NCBI GenBank assembly: GCA_052169395.1
Contig: JBQNCN010000003.1
Coordinates: forward strand, 1-64,000
Length of the DNA: 64,000 nucleotides
Direction: 5' to 3'
Source: Fimenecus sp052169395
Lineage (GTDB): Bacteria; Bacillota; Clostridia; Oscillospirales; Acutalibacteraceae
Of this stretch, positions 8,863-16,833 are shown piece after piece. The first letter of the stretch is position 1. Every line of letters starts with the position of its first letter. Made by a program: the position numbers and the translations under genes. A model generated the notes under the pieces. That model was not told where the DNA came from, did no database searches, and worked only from the letters and a program-made list of their open reading frames with translations.

Positions 8863-8899
8863 AAAAAAGTACCTTTGAAATTTTCAAAGATACTTTTTT
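8863..8899. terminator. Bidirectional terminator between lacZ and the small ORF
   Basis: Stem AAAAAGTA-CTTTGAAA against TTTCAAAG-TACTTTTTT with one bulge on each side; A-tract and T-tract make it work in both directions. The rest of the 8793-9130 gap holds the small ORF at 8915-9064 and the terminator at 9092-9120. Confidence 0.75.
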
Positions 8900-8914
8900 T
8901 ATTATACCGTTACA

Positions 8915-9064
8915 TCATCCGTTAAGCTTTTTAATAATCTCTGACGGTGTTTTTCCTTTCCCCAAAAGTTTGGAAAATTTTATAAATAAAACAAGCACAG
9001 TTATGGATGTTATTACATCAGATATTCCATTTATAATATTTAAAAGTTTTTTAATAGTTTTCAT
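8915..9064 (-). CDS. Small putative membrane protein, 49 residues
   Basis: A short ATG-initiated frame reading M-K-T-I-K-K-L-L-N at the start, then one hydrophobic segment (about residues 13-30, rich in I, V, T and L) and a basic tail K-G-K-G-K near residue 36. A TATAAT lies 18 bases before the ATG, and terminators flank the frame on both sides, so it can be a separate transcript. The ribosome site is weak (AAAAAGG). I do not recognise it. Small basic single-pass proteins include toxins, holin-like proteins and regulators of membrane enzymes, but nothing here selects among these; it may also be non-coding. Confidence 0.4.
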   Translation of the reverse strand: MKTIKKLLNIINGISDVITSITVLVLFIKFSKLLGKGKTPSEIIKKLNG

Positions 9065-9091
9065 TATTCTATCGCCTTTTTATTATATTTT

Positions 9092-9120
9092 CTAATAAAA
9101 AAGGATGCAAAGCACCCTTT
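9092..9120 (-). terminator. Terminator after the cohesin-like gene
   Basis: Minus-strand stem AAAGG(G)TGC/GCA(T)CCTTT with a TTT loop, followed by TTTTTTATTAG. It ends the transcript of the gene at 9131-9802. Confidence 0.7.
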
Positions 9121-9130
9121 AACAATCCTC

Positions 9131-9802
9131 TTATTCTGTATCTTTTTTCTTTTTTATAAAAATACCTGTTGTTATTCCTGAAGCTGTAACAGCTGCTAAA
9201 AATGCCGTACCAAAACCTATATACTTACCTGCCGTTTTAGGTATTCCTACATTTTTTGCATTTTTACCACTTTTTTTAATAGATGAAGAAGCAACGCTTA
9301 CACTGCCATTAATAATATCGTTTCCAGTATTTTTTGCAGGTACAAGCCCTGATTCTATACATATTGATGAAGTTTTTATCTCATAAGCAATTTCTTCATT
9401 TTTAGTGTTTGTAGCCTTATTTACCATTGTATTGAAAGATAAATCAGCATCTGCATTTCCAGCCTTAACATTAAAATAAAGTTTCACAACCGATTTATCT
9501 GTTGGAGCTGCATCCGTCCAAACTGTAGCAACACGGATACTGCCATCTCCTAATATAGCATAACATTTTGTTTCTCCAAATGACTCTGCTCTATCAAATA
9601 TAAGATTTGCCTTATCAAAAGTCATATTAAAATCCAATGTTGAAAGCTTCGTTTTATCAACAGGATGAAATATGCTCACTACTATCTGCTTATCTAAAAG
9701 CTCCGCTTTTGATTCAGATATAGAAACAGCAAACACTGAAATTGACATTATAAATATTAATATAACAGAAAGCAAAAGAGACATTAATTTATTTTTCTTC
9801 AC
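9131..9802 (-). CDS. Secreted cohesin-like surface protein with sortase-like anchor
   Basis: 223 residues. An N-terminal signal peptide (MKKNKLMSLLLSVILIF..SVFA) is followed by one domain at about 27-150 whose pattern (LSTLDFNMTFDKANLIFDRAES, then VVKLYFNVKAG) resembles cohesin/carbohydrate-binding beta-sandwiches. A Ser/Asn/Lys-rich spacer leads to IPKTAG, a hydrophobic stretch and KKKKDTE, the layout of an LPxTG-type cell-wall sorting signal, or at least a C-terminal membrane anchor. The role is probably binding at the cell surface; the ligand is unknown and no dockerin or sortase gene adjoins it. It is a separate transcript upstream of its own terminator and downstream of glyS. Confidence 0.65.
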   Translation of the reverse strand: MKKNKLMSLLLSVILIFIMSISVFAVSISESKAELLDKQIVVSIFHPVDKTKLSTLDFNMTFDKANLIFDRAESFGETKCYAILGDGSIRVATVWTDAAPTDKSVVKLYFNVKAGNADADLSFNTMVNKATNTKNEEIAYEIKTSSICIESGLVPAKNTGNDIINGSVSVASSSIKKSGKNAKNVGIPKTAGKYIGFGTAFLAAVTASGITTGIFIKKKKDTE

Positions 9803-9868
9803 ATCAATCTCCTAAAATACCTATAAAATTATATCAACATCATATATATATGTCAATAATTTACAAAA

Positions 9869-11254
9869 TTAAAACACTAATTTATCTGAGATAAATTCCT
9901 TAACCTTGTCAATAGAAAGTCTTATCTGCTCCATACTGTCTCGATCTCTTATTGTAACACAACCGTCATTTTCTGTTTCAAAATCTACCGTTATACAATA
10001 AGGCGTTCCAATCTCATCTTCTCGGCGATAACGCTTACCTATAGAACCGGTTTCATCATAATCTACCGAAAAATATTTTGAAAGTTCCAAATGAAGTTTC
10101 TTTGCAGCTTCTGAAAGTTTTTTAGAAAGCGGTAAAACACAAGCTTTAAATGGAGCCAAAACCGGGTGAAGATGAAGCACCACTCTTGTATCATTCTTTT
10201 CCTCATCAAGAATTTCCTCATCATAAGCATCGCAAAGAAGCGCAAGAGCAGCTCTGTCTGCACCTAAAGACGGTTCCACAACATACGGAATATATTTTCT
10301 GTTTTCTTCCTGATCAAAATACGACATATCTTTTCCTGAATGCTCAATATGCCTTTTCAAATCATAATCCGTTCTGTCCGCAATTCCCCAAAGTTCTCCC
10401 CAACCAAACGGAAACAAATATTCTATATCGGTAGTTGCCTTTGAATAAAAAGCAAGTTCTTTGGGATCATGATCTCTCATACGCATATTTTCTTCTTTCA
10501 TTCCAAGACTTAAAAGAAAATCACGACAATAACTACGCCAATAATCAAACCATTCAAGATCTGTATCAGGCTTGCAAAAAAATTCACATTCCATCTGCTC
10601 AAATTCTCTTGTTCTAAAGATAAAATTGCCGGGAGTTATTTCATTTCTAAATGCTTTGCCAACCTGACAAATACCGAACGGAAGTTTTCTTCTGGTACTT
10701 CTTAAAACATTTTGAAAATTTACAAAAATTCCTTGTGCAGTTTCAGGCCTTAAATAAACGGCATTTGACTTATCTTCAGTAACACCCATGTGTGTTTTAA
10801 ACATAAGATTAAACTGTCTTATAGGGGTAAAATCTTCAGCTTCACAATTAGGACATTTTATATGATTATTTTTAATATAATCTTGCATTTCTTCATTAGT
10901 CCAACCATCTGCGGATTTACCTGAATGATCCTCAATAAGCTTATCAGCTCTAAATCTTGTTTTACACAATTTGCAGTCCATAAGAGGATCGCTGAACCCC
11001 CCAACATGACCTGTAGCAACCCAAACCTCTGGATTCATTAAAATTGCCGCATCAAGACCTACATTATATGGATTTTCTCTCACAAATTTCTGTAGCCAAG
11101 CAGCTTTAACATTATTTTTAAACTCCATGCCTAATGGGCCATAATCCCAAGAATTTGCAAGTCCTCCATAAATTTCAGATCCTGCAAAAATAAATCCTCT
11201 ATTGCTACATAAATTCACAATTTTTTCCATTATTTTTTGTTCATTTGAAAGCAT
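9869..11254 (-). CDS. glyS: Glycyl-tRNA synthetase, single-chain type
   Basis: Class II synthetase charging tRNA-Gly, the homodimeric form of Firmicutes (461 residues, normal length). Seen: GSEIYGGLANSWDYGPLG at the N-terminus, a zinc-binding pair CKLC and CPNC at about 110-165, motif 2 in FRNEITPGNFIFRTREFEQ, motif 3 in GADRAALALL, and a C-terminal anticodon-binding domain with HPVLAPFKACVLPL. GGAAGGG precedes the ATG. It starts 2 bases after the upstream esterase-like gene and is therefore co-transcribed with it; no T-box is present in front of glyS itself. Confidence 0.95.
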   Translation of the reverse strand: MLSNEQKIMEKIVNLCSNRGFIFAGSEIYGGLANSWDYGPLGMEFKNNVKAAWLQKFVRENPYNVGLDAAILMNPEVWVATGHVGGFSDPLMDCKLCKTRFRADKLIEDHSGKSADGWTNEEMQDYIKNNHIKCPNCEAEDFTPIRQFNLMFKTHMGVTEDKSNAVYLRPETAQGIFVNFQNVLRSTRRKLPFGICQVGKAFRNEITPGNFIFRTREFEQMECEFFCKPDTDLEWFDYWRSYCRDFLLSLGMKEENMRMRDHDPKELAFYSKATTDIEYLFPFGWGELWGIADRTDYDLKRHIEHSGKDMSYFDQEENRKYIPYVVEPSLGADRAALALLCDAYDEEILDEEKNDTRVVLHLHPVLAPFKACVLPLSKKLSEAAKKLHLELSKYFSVDYDETGSIGKRYRREDEIGTPYCITVDFETENDGCVTIRDRDSMEQIRLSIDKVKEFISDKLVF

Positions 11255-11256
11255 TT

Positions 11257-13026
11257 TTACCCTTCCTGTTTTTTATTGAGTTCAATTACATATTTAATAA
11301 ATTCACTGTCAACGACTTTGTTTTTGAAATAATTTTTATTTCCGTCAAAATAAGACTCATCACTTGCCCAAACTTTATCATAAAAAACATTTTTATTTAA
11401 GTTTTTCAAAGCAATATATAGATTTATATCCGCCGCCTGAGCAACATTCTTTTGAAATGCACCTGATACAATTTTCCAATTTTCTGCAACTGATGAATTT
11501 CCCGCACCGTTATAATAGTTAACCAAAAAATATATAGCATTAAATAGGTTAACTCTTTCTGTCGTATCATCCGTAACAGTTGAAATGTATGAGTTAAAAA
11601 ACGCTGTATGAGTACGAGTACCTTTATCAGTTAAAGCTGCATATTTTTGTGCATTTGCCTCTATTAAAATAGCTTCTCTTCTGTTAAAGCGAACATTTTC
11701 ACGTCCTGTTTTTGAAAAAATGTAATTTTCAGGTGCAATTTTATCTAAATCATCATAAATTCCAGGTATAAAATCAGCATCTAAAAAATTTCGGGAAAAA
11801 TCTTTCAAAGATCTGAATTTTAAATTTCCTGTATTTTCATTATAATCTATCCACGGATCATCTCTATTTAAATAATTTACATAAGCTTTTGCATTTTCAT
11901 AACTTGTATATGAAGTTTCTTTATTTGGATTTTTTTGAGAAACAATACGTCCCGTTGAATTATCAAAAATCAAAGGATAATTTGAATTTTTCAAAAATTT
12001 ACTTAAAGAATTTTCATATACACTTAAAATAACATCATAATATGGACCGGAATAATATTTACCGTTTTCATTCTGTGTTAAATTTAAAATACTTCCATCA
12101 TCCGCCCTAAGTCCAAGATCATTTATATATTTTGCATATGACTCTGACATATCATTACTAAGCTCAGAATAAAATGTACCTTCCGTTCTATTTTTTGAAG
12201 TGCTGAAAGCACCTTGAAGCCATTCATAAGCCAAATCAGCTGTATCAAATCCTGTTTTCAAATCAGTAAGCATAACGCCTTTAAGTTCATCACTTATAGG
12301 TACAATTTTTCCATTCGTTTCACTTACATCATAATTTATAGGTGCACCTATCTCTCTTAAAAATCCGTCATAATATTTGCAGTTTCCCGCTGCACCTACA
12401 ACAGATACTATAGTAGCTCCAGTATATCTTCCCAAAGCATAAATATTATCCGCCGTTCCTGGTAGAACAGAATCATTATATTTTATATATCTTATTGCTG
12501 CCTTTAAATCCACTACAGCATTAGGCGAAGAATTTGAAATTTCTCCATATCCAAGTCCACGATAACCTGCTGCAACATAAACAAAACCGTTTTCAATATA
12601 TTCAGAAATATCATTCCATTTATATTCTGAAACACCGCTATAAGAATAATTTACATTAACAACCTTAAATACTGTAGGAGCATTAATACAATTAAATTGC
12701 CCCGCTTTGCCATCACGCCTGAGCGTACAAAAATAAGTTAAATCATCAGTTTTTTTAGTTCCTATAAAATAATTTCCCGGAACATAGATATTTAAAACCT
12801 GAAGTTCTCTGGTTGCAGGATTTGTACAATAACAAAGCCCTTGCTTATAATAAACATTATGCTCTTCATCATAATTCCATTCAGCCATATTGATATGCAA
12901 AACATCGTTTTCCCTTGAAGGTTTAACAAATTTAAACATAATCAAAACACTTGAGAAAATTGTCAGAAGAAGCACAAACGTAATAAATATTTTAAGTTTT
13001 ATTTCTTTTTTTGAAGCTTTAAGCAT
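11257..13026 (-). CDS. Membrane-anchored esterase-fold protein lacking the nucleophile Ser
   Basis: 589 residues from the ATG at 13026; an in-frame TTG seven codons upstream is less likely. A basic N-terminus and one membrane segment (about residues 10-33) anchor a large extracytoplasmic part. Residues about 70-290 follow the alpha/beta-hydrolase pattern of large bacterial carboxylesterase/tannase-like proteins (VYVAAGYRGLG, PNAVVDLKAAIRYIK, GAAGN-x-K-Y-Y, DTADLAYEW). The nucleophile elbow, normally G-x-S-x-G-G, reads G-R-Y201-T-G-A, so Ser is Tyr. It probably no longer hydrolyses esters and may bind a ligand instead. The C-terminal half has no family I recognise. It is the first gene of a unit with glyS. 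Confidence 0.65.
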   Translation of the reverse strand: MLKASKKEIKLKIFITFVLLLTIFSSVLIMFKFVKPSRENDVLHINMAEWNYDEEHNVYYKQGLCYCTNPATRELQVLNIYVPGNYFIGTKKTDDLTYFCTLRRDGKAGQFNCINAPTVFKVVNVNYSYSGVSEYKWNDISEYIENGFVYVAAGYRGLGYGEISNSSPNAVVDLKAAIRYIKYNDSVLPGTADNIYALGRYTGATIVSVVGAAGNCKYYDGFLREIGAPINYDVSETNGKIVPISDELKGVMLTDLKTGFDTADLAYEWLQGAFSTSKNRTEGTFYSELSNDMSESYAKYINDLGLRADDGSILNLTQNENGKYYSGPYYDVILSVYENSLSKFLKNSNYPLIFDNSTGRIVSQKNPNKETSYTSYENAKAYVNYLNRDDPWIDYNENTGNLKFRSLKDFSRNFLDADFIPGIYDDLDKIAPENYIFSKTGRENVRFNRREAILIEANAQKYAALTDKGTRTHTAFFNSYISTVTDDTTERVNLFNAIYFLVNYYNGAGNSSVAENWKIVSGAFQKNVAQAADINLYIALKNLNKNVFYDKVWASDESYFDGNKNYFKNKVVDSEFIKYVIELNKKQEG

Positions 13027-13122
13027 ATGAAATTCCAAAAATATCAATTATAAAAAATTATATCAAAACAAAGACATATGGTCAAACAAACTATAACTTT
13101 TATCAGTATAAATCGGATAAAT

Positions 13123-13716
13123 TTATTTTAAAAGATTACTATACTCTATTATCAAATCTCCTGCTTGCTCAAAGCTTATTTTTGAAACATCAAGACAAAT
13201 ATCATAACTTGATGCTTTTCCCCAACTTTTTCCAGAATAATATTCATAATATGAAGCTCTGCGCTTATCTGTTTTTATTACATAACTTTCAATATTTTTT
13301 TCCGGTCTATTAAATTCGGATACGGCTCTTTGCACTCTTTTATCAAAATCCATACTTATAAACGCTGATACCACATTTTCACGCTTTCTCAGAATATAAT
13401 CGGCACATCTGCCTATAAAAACACAGGAACCACTTTCTGCAAGTTTTTTAATAGTTTCAAACTGTATTAAAAATAATTTTGAAGACAATGGAAGATTATT
13501 TCCGTAATAGGCTCCCGTTGAAAAAGGTTCTAAAAACGCCGATTTGCGTTTTTCATCATATTCCTTAAATAATTCTTCGGATATACCGGAGTTTACTGCA
13601 GCTGCAGTCAAAAGTTTTTCATCATAACACGGAACATCAAGCTTTTGTGCTATGTATTTGCCTATTTTTCTTCCACCGGCAGCATATTGCCTACCAATTG
13701 TTATGATTGTATCCAT
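13123..13716 (-). CDS. Cytidylate kinase-like protein
   Basis: 197-residue P-loop kinase of the cytidylate-kinase-like family (AAA_26 type) common in Clostridia. The nucleotide loop is G-R-Q-Y-A-A-G-G-R-K-I-G at residues 8-19; CYDEKLLTAAAVNSGI and CVFIGRCADYILR follow the family pattern. It is not the housekeeping Cmk, which has a GPAGAGKS-type loop. The substrate is unproven. A GGAGG site precedes the ATG. The gene stands alone between the esterase-like gene and the DNA replication genes. Confidence 0.8.
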   Translation of the reverse strand: MDTIITIGRQYAAGGRKIGKYIAQKLDVPCYDEKLLTAAAVNSGISEELFKEYDEKRKSAFLEPFSTGAYYGNNLPLSSKLFLIQFETIKKLAESGSCVFIGRCADYILRKRENVVSAFISMDFDKRVQRAVSEFNRPEKNIESYVIKTDKRRASYYEYYSGKSWGKASSYDICLDVSKISFEQAGDLIIEYSNLLK

Positions 13717-13765
13717 TTTTTTCCTCCTATAAAATATAAATAAAAAACATATTATATTATAACAT

Positions 13766-14740
13766 TTATCGTCTTTTTTGCTGTCTTATATCCTCACCTA
13801 CAAAAAGCAACATATAATAACTGCCTATTATTCTTGAAGCAAGAAGCTCATCATACTTATCCTTTAACTCATCAGCATTAAGATTTGAACAAATAATTGT
13901 AGGCTTTGTTTTATTAAGTCTTGTATTTATTATATTAAACAATTCCGACTTTGAAAATTTAGTTTCAAATTCCGTACCAAAATCATCAATTATCAAAAGA
14001 TCGCTTTCATATACTATCGCTCCAAGATCAGCATCCGTCTCTTTTCCGAAACGCTCCGCTTCAAGCAATTTTAGAATATTTCCTACAGAACCGAAATAAA
14101 CCGAATAGCCCTTTTTTGTAACCTGATTAGCAATAGACATCGCCAAATGTGTTTTTCCAAGACCTGTTTTTCCGAAAAAATAAAGATTTCCAGAATCTAT
14201 AGAAAATTTGTCAGCATATTTTTTGGCAAAATCAAAACGGCTCTTCATAATATCTCTTATTGAATTTTTACCGACTACAGCTTTATCACTATAATATTCC
14301 AAAGAAAAATTTTCAAAGCTTATACCGTTATTTATAATACCAAGAGAATTATTTTTGTTATAAAGTTCATTTAAAAGCGTTAACCGACATTCACAAGGCG
14401 TTCCATTTTCAAAAAATCCTCTGTCATTACAAATTTTACAGAAATAATCAGGTTCTAAAGCATTTTTTGCAAGCCCTGCGTTTATTATTATTTTATCACG
14501 CTCTGTCTGAAGACTTTTTGATTTTTCTGAAATCGCCTTTACTATTTCCTTATAATTTTCAGAAAAAAACGCTTTAACAACTGCAGCACCACATTCCGAT
14601 AAAGCGCTTTCAATCTCTAAAAGTTTTGGAAAACGCATTGCAAGCATATCGTGATTTTCCTGCGACTTCTTTTCCGCTGATATTCTCCGTTTAGATATTA
14701 TAGATGTTGCTTCTCTCATTATTTCATCAGGATATTTCAT
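13766..14740 (-). CDS. dnaC: DnaC/DnaI-type helicase loader ATPase
   Basis: AAA+ ATPase that loads the replicative helicase. 324 residues, with an N-terminal region holding a possible zinc site (C-x2-C near 117 and C-E-C near 131), Walker A GKTGLGKTHLA near 190, Walker B LLIIDDFG near 250, sensor ICSNLN near 285 and an Arg finger in the last helix. It lies 8 bases after the DnaD gene with GAGGT upstream, and pairing of dnaD-like and dnaC/dnaI-like genes is usual in Firmicutes. Primosome assembly with DnaD, DnaG (56 kb) and PriA (30 kb) is the expected role. Confidence 0.88.
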   Translation of the reverse strand: MKYPDEIMREATSIISKRRISAEKKSQENHDMLAMRFPKLLEIESALSECGAAVVKAFFSENYKEIVKAISEKSKSLQTERDKIIINAGLAKNALEPDYFCKICNDRGFFENGTPCECRLTLLNELYNKNNSLGIINNGISFENFSLEYYSDKAVVGKNSIRDIMKSRFDFAKKYADKFSIDSGNLYFFGKTGLGKTHLAMSIANQVTKKGYSVYFGSVGNILKLLEAERFGKETDADLGAIVYESDLLIIDDFGTEFETKFSKSELFNIINTRLNKTKPTIICSNLNADELKDKYDELLASRIIGSYYMLLFVGEDIRQQKRR

Positions 14741-14748
14741 ATTCTACC

Positions 14749-15723
14749 TCAATCAAGTTTTGATAAATCTGCTAAATCTGCCGCCATTGCATTTGCAAGA
14801 GCCGTATCAAATGAAGCATTTTTTTCATTTGCAAATCTTCTATCTGATTTAAGTTTTGCATTTTCCACATCTTCAGGAGTATTAAAGCCCTTATCATACC
14901 AATTCATAATAACCTTATTCATATAATTGAAATTTATCTTTCCTGTTTTTTCAGCAGCAATCTCATATGCTTTAACTATTAAATCAATGCCTATTCCTTT
15001 GTTAATCCAGCTCTCTAAATATTCGCTTTGAGCTCTTGTCGGCTTAGGAATGCTTATTCCGGTAAACTGCTTTAATTCATTGAACAGCCTATTTACTCTA
15101 CCAAGCCTTACAATCATTTCATTTGCACTTGAAACATCATAGATACCCTTTTCACTCCAAAGCTTACCGGTTTTAAGTATATATGATGTTGAAGTATTGC
15201 CATTATCAACACCGAATTTTATAAGTGTCATAATAACATCGAACGGCAGCCCATAGTCATCATAAAGATTTAAAAGTACTGATGACATTGCAAGACCTAT
15301 AGTCCTTCCCAAAAGATTCTGTGCACCGTCAACAATCATTCCAAACTCTTCACTCTCATCAAGTCTTTGATTTATATCTGTTTGTGTAGGTTTCTTTATT
15401 TCTGCCGTCTTTATCAAATCTATATTTTCTTGTTTAATTTCATTTTCAATTTTATGTGCATCTTCTATTTTAGCTATAGACAATTCGCTATCATCACAAA
15501 ATGCATTTTCATTTATCCAATATTCTATAGCTTCCTCAGCTTGTTCCAATGAAATTTTACAATTATCGGAAATATTATGAGCATTTATCTCCAAAGAAGG
15601 ATTTAAGAACACAAAAATCAAAACCTTTAAAAATGTGTGATTTGCAAGCTTGAAATTTTTCTGAAGTATTTTTCTGGGAAATACGCAAACATCAGAATAA
15701 CAATTCGGATTTATCTTATACAT
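14749..15723 (-). CDS. DnaD-domain replication initiation protein
   Basis: 324 residues with an N-terminal winged-helix-like part and two tandem C-terminal DnaD/DnaB-II helical domains. The first is near residues 140-215 (YGLPFDVIMTLIKFG, WSEKGI), the second near 240-300 (YLESWINKGIGIDLIVKAYE, then MNKVIMNWYDKGF), a signature of these primosome proteins. It remodels DNA at origins or stalled forks and hands over to the helicase loader encoded next to it. AGGTG ribosome site, 9 bases before the ATG. It follows nth by 6 bases, the classic dnaD-nth neighbour arrangement in inverted order. Confidence 0.85.
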   Translation of the reverse strand: MYKINPNCYSDVCVFPRKILQKNFKLANHTFLKVLIFVFLNPSLEINAHNISDNCKISLEQAEEAIEYWINENAFCDDSELSIAKIEDAHKIENEIKQENIDLIKTAEIKKPTQTDINQRLDESEEFGMIVDGAQNLLGRTIGLAMSSVLLNLYDDYGLPFDVIMTLIKFGVDNGNTSTSYILKTGKLWSEKGIYDVSSANEMIVRLGRVNRLFNELKQFTGISIPKPTRAQSEYLESWINKGIGIDLIVKAYEIAAEKTGKINFNYMNKVIMNWYDKGFNTPEDVENAKLKSDRRFANEKNASFDTALANAMAADLADLSKLD

Positions 15724-15729
15724 AAAATA

Positions 15730-16359
15730 TCAAACACCTATTTTTCCACAAACATCATTTAACGGACAAAGATCACATTTAGCTTTCCTTGACGTACAAC
15801 ATTCTCGTCCAAGTAAAACACAGCGATGACAAAAATCATTACTTTCCTCAGGCGGCAGAATTTTTTTCAGCTGAAATTCCGTTTTCAACGGATTATTTGT
15901 ATCAGTAAGCCCTATCCTTCTGGATATTCTTATTAAATGGGTATCACAAACAACAGCAGGTTTTTTGTAAACATCTCCAACAATTAAGTTTGCTGTCTTT
16001 CTGCCAACTCCCGAAAGTTTTGTTAAATCATCAATATTATCAGGAACAAGCCCGTTAAAATCATATTTTATCATTTTACTCATTTCTATTATATCACGAG
16101 CCTTAGTATGATAAAAGCCACAAGATTTAACAAGATTCTCAACATCCGATAGCTCCGCACTACAAAAATCATCGAGAGTTTTATATTTTTCAAAAAGTGC
16201 AGGTGTTATAAGATTCACACGTGCATCTGTACATTGTGCCGAAAGTCTCGTAGCAATAAGAAGCTGCAAAGGATCTTTATAATTAAGAGAGCACAATGCA
16301 CTCGGATATTTTTTCTTCAATCTCTCAATACAAACGGATGCTCTTTCTTTTTTTGTCAA
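15730..16359 (-). CDS. nth: Endonuclease III
   Basis: DNA glycosylase/AP lyase for oxidised pyrimidines, 209 residues. A helix-hairpin-helix LTKLSGVGRKTANLIVGD holds the catalytic Lys, and the catalytic Asp is in VVCDTHLIRISRRIGL. The C-terminal [4Fe-4S] loop C-x6-C-x2-C-x5-C is intact. Start is TTG at 16359 because no ATG fits the family N-terminus; a weak site AGAGAAA precedes it. It is likely first of the nth-dnaD-dnaC unit. Confidence 0.93.
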   Translation of the reverse strand: MTKKERASVCIERLKKKYPSALCSLNYKDPLQLLIATRLSAQCTDARVNLITPALFEKYKTLDDFCSAELSDVENLVKSCGFYHTKARDIIEMSKMIKYDFNGLVPDNIDDLTKLSGVGRKTANLIVGDVYKKPAVVCDTHLIRISRRIGLTDTNNPLKTEFQLKKILPPEESNDFCHRCVLLGRECCTSRKAKCDLCPLNDVCGKIGV

Positions 16360-16375
16360 ATTTCTCTACCATCCT

Positions 16376-16402
16376 ATAAAAAATCGGCGGATTTCTCCGC
16401 CG
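16376..16402 (-). terminator. Terminator of the XRE regulator gene
   Basis: Stem CGGCGGA/TCCGCCG with a GAAA loop, then ATTTTTT on the minus strand; separates the regulator from nth, though nth begins 17 bases downstream. Confidence 0.8.
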
Positions 16403-16414
16403 CAAATTACCTCT

Positions 16415-16654
16415 TTACTTTTCGCGATAATATTCCATATTGTCGGGAAGTCCCAACAAATAATCTGCGGAAACATTAAAATACTTGCATATTGCAACAA
16501 TATCCTTTAAAGACGGTTCTGTCACACCATTTTCCATAAACGAAATTTTTCTCTGCGTTGCGCTGATTGCAGTTGCAAGATCATTTTGTGTAAGAGGCGG
16601 AAAATTGCTCTTCCTTAATCTTTTTAATCTTTCTGAAAACATAACATCATCCAT
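16415..16654 (-). CDS. XRE-family transcriptional regulator, small
   Basis: 79-residue helix-turn-helix protein of the Cro/CI (XRE) type: a five-helix DNA-binding domain from residue 6 to 67 with LTQNDLATAISATQRKISFMENG and PSLKDIVAICKYFNVSADYLLG. It has no effector domain, so it is probably a local repressor or activator. Its own promoter carries an AAGAA-T-TTCTT dyad over the expected transcription start, fitting autoregulation. A second ATG four codons in is possible. Targets cannot be told. Confidence 0.88.
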   Translation of the reverse strand: MDDVMFSERLKRLRKSNFPPLTQNDLATAISATQRKISFMENGVTEPSLKDIVAICKYFNVSADYLLGLPDNMEYYREK

Positions 16655-16659
16655 TACTC

Positions 16660-16700
16660 TAAGAATTTCTTAATTTTATCACAGCAAATAAATTTGTCAA
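16660..16700 (-). promoter_or_regulatory. Promoter and candidate operator of the XRE regulator
   Basis: On the minus strand, -35 TTGACA (16700-16695), 16-bp spacer, -10 TAAAAT (16678-16673). The dyad TAAGAATTTCTTA (16660-16672) lies at the expected transcription start. Confidence 0.65.
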
Positions 16701-16773
16701 TAAACAAGAAGTCTTGAACGCGTACAAAAAATCTTCAGAATTTTGTGCAAAAATTTCATACTTATTTAACAAC

Positions 16774-16802
16774 TTGTATTATCAAATCAGTTTTACTATA
16801 AT
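16774..16802 (+). promoter_or_regulatory. Promoter of the GDPD-like gene
   Basis: -35 TTGTAT (16774-16779), 17-bp spacer, -10 TATAAT (16797-16802), with AAAGGC upstream of the ATG at 16834. Confidence 0.5.
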
Positions 16803-16833
16803 TCTTTATATCAAATAAAAAGGCTGATATTCA

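Noticed and set aside
11255..11300. T-box ahead of glyS
   Set aside because: Only 2 bases separate glyS from the upstream coding gene, and no T-box sequence is present.
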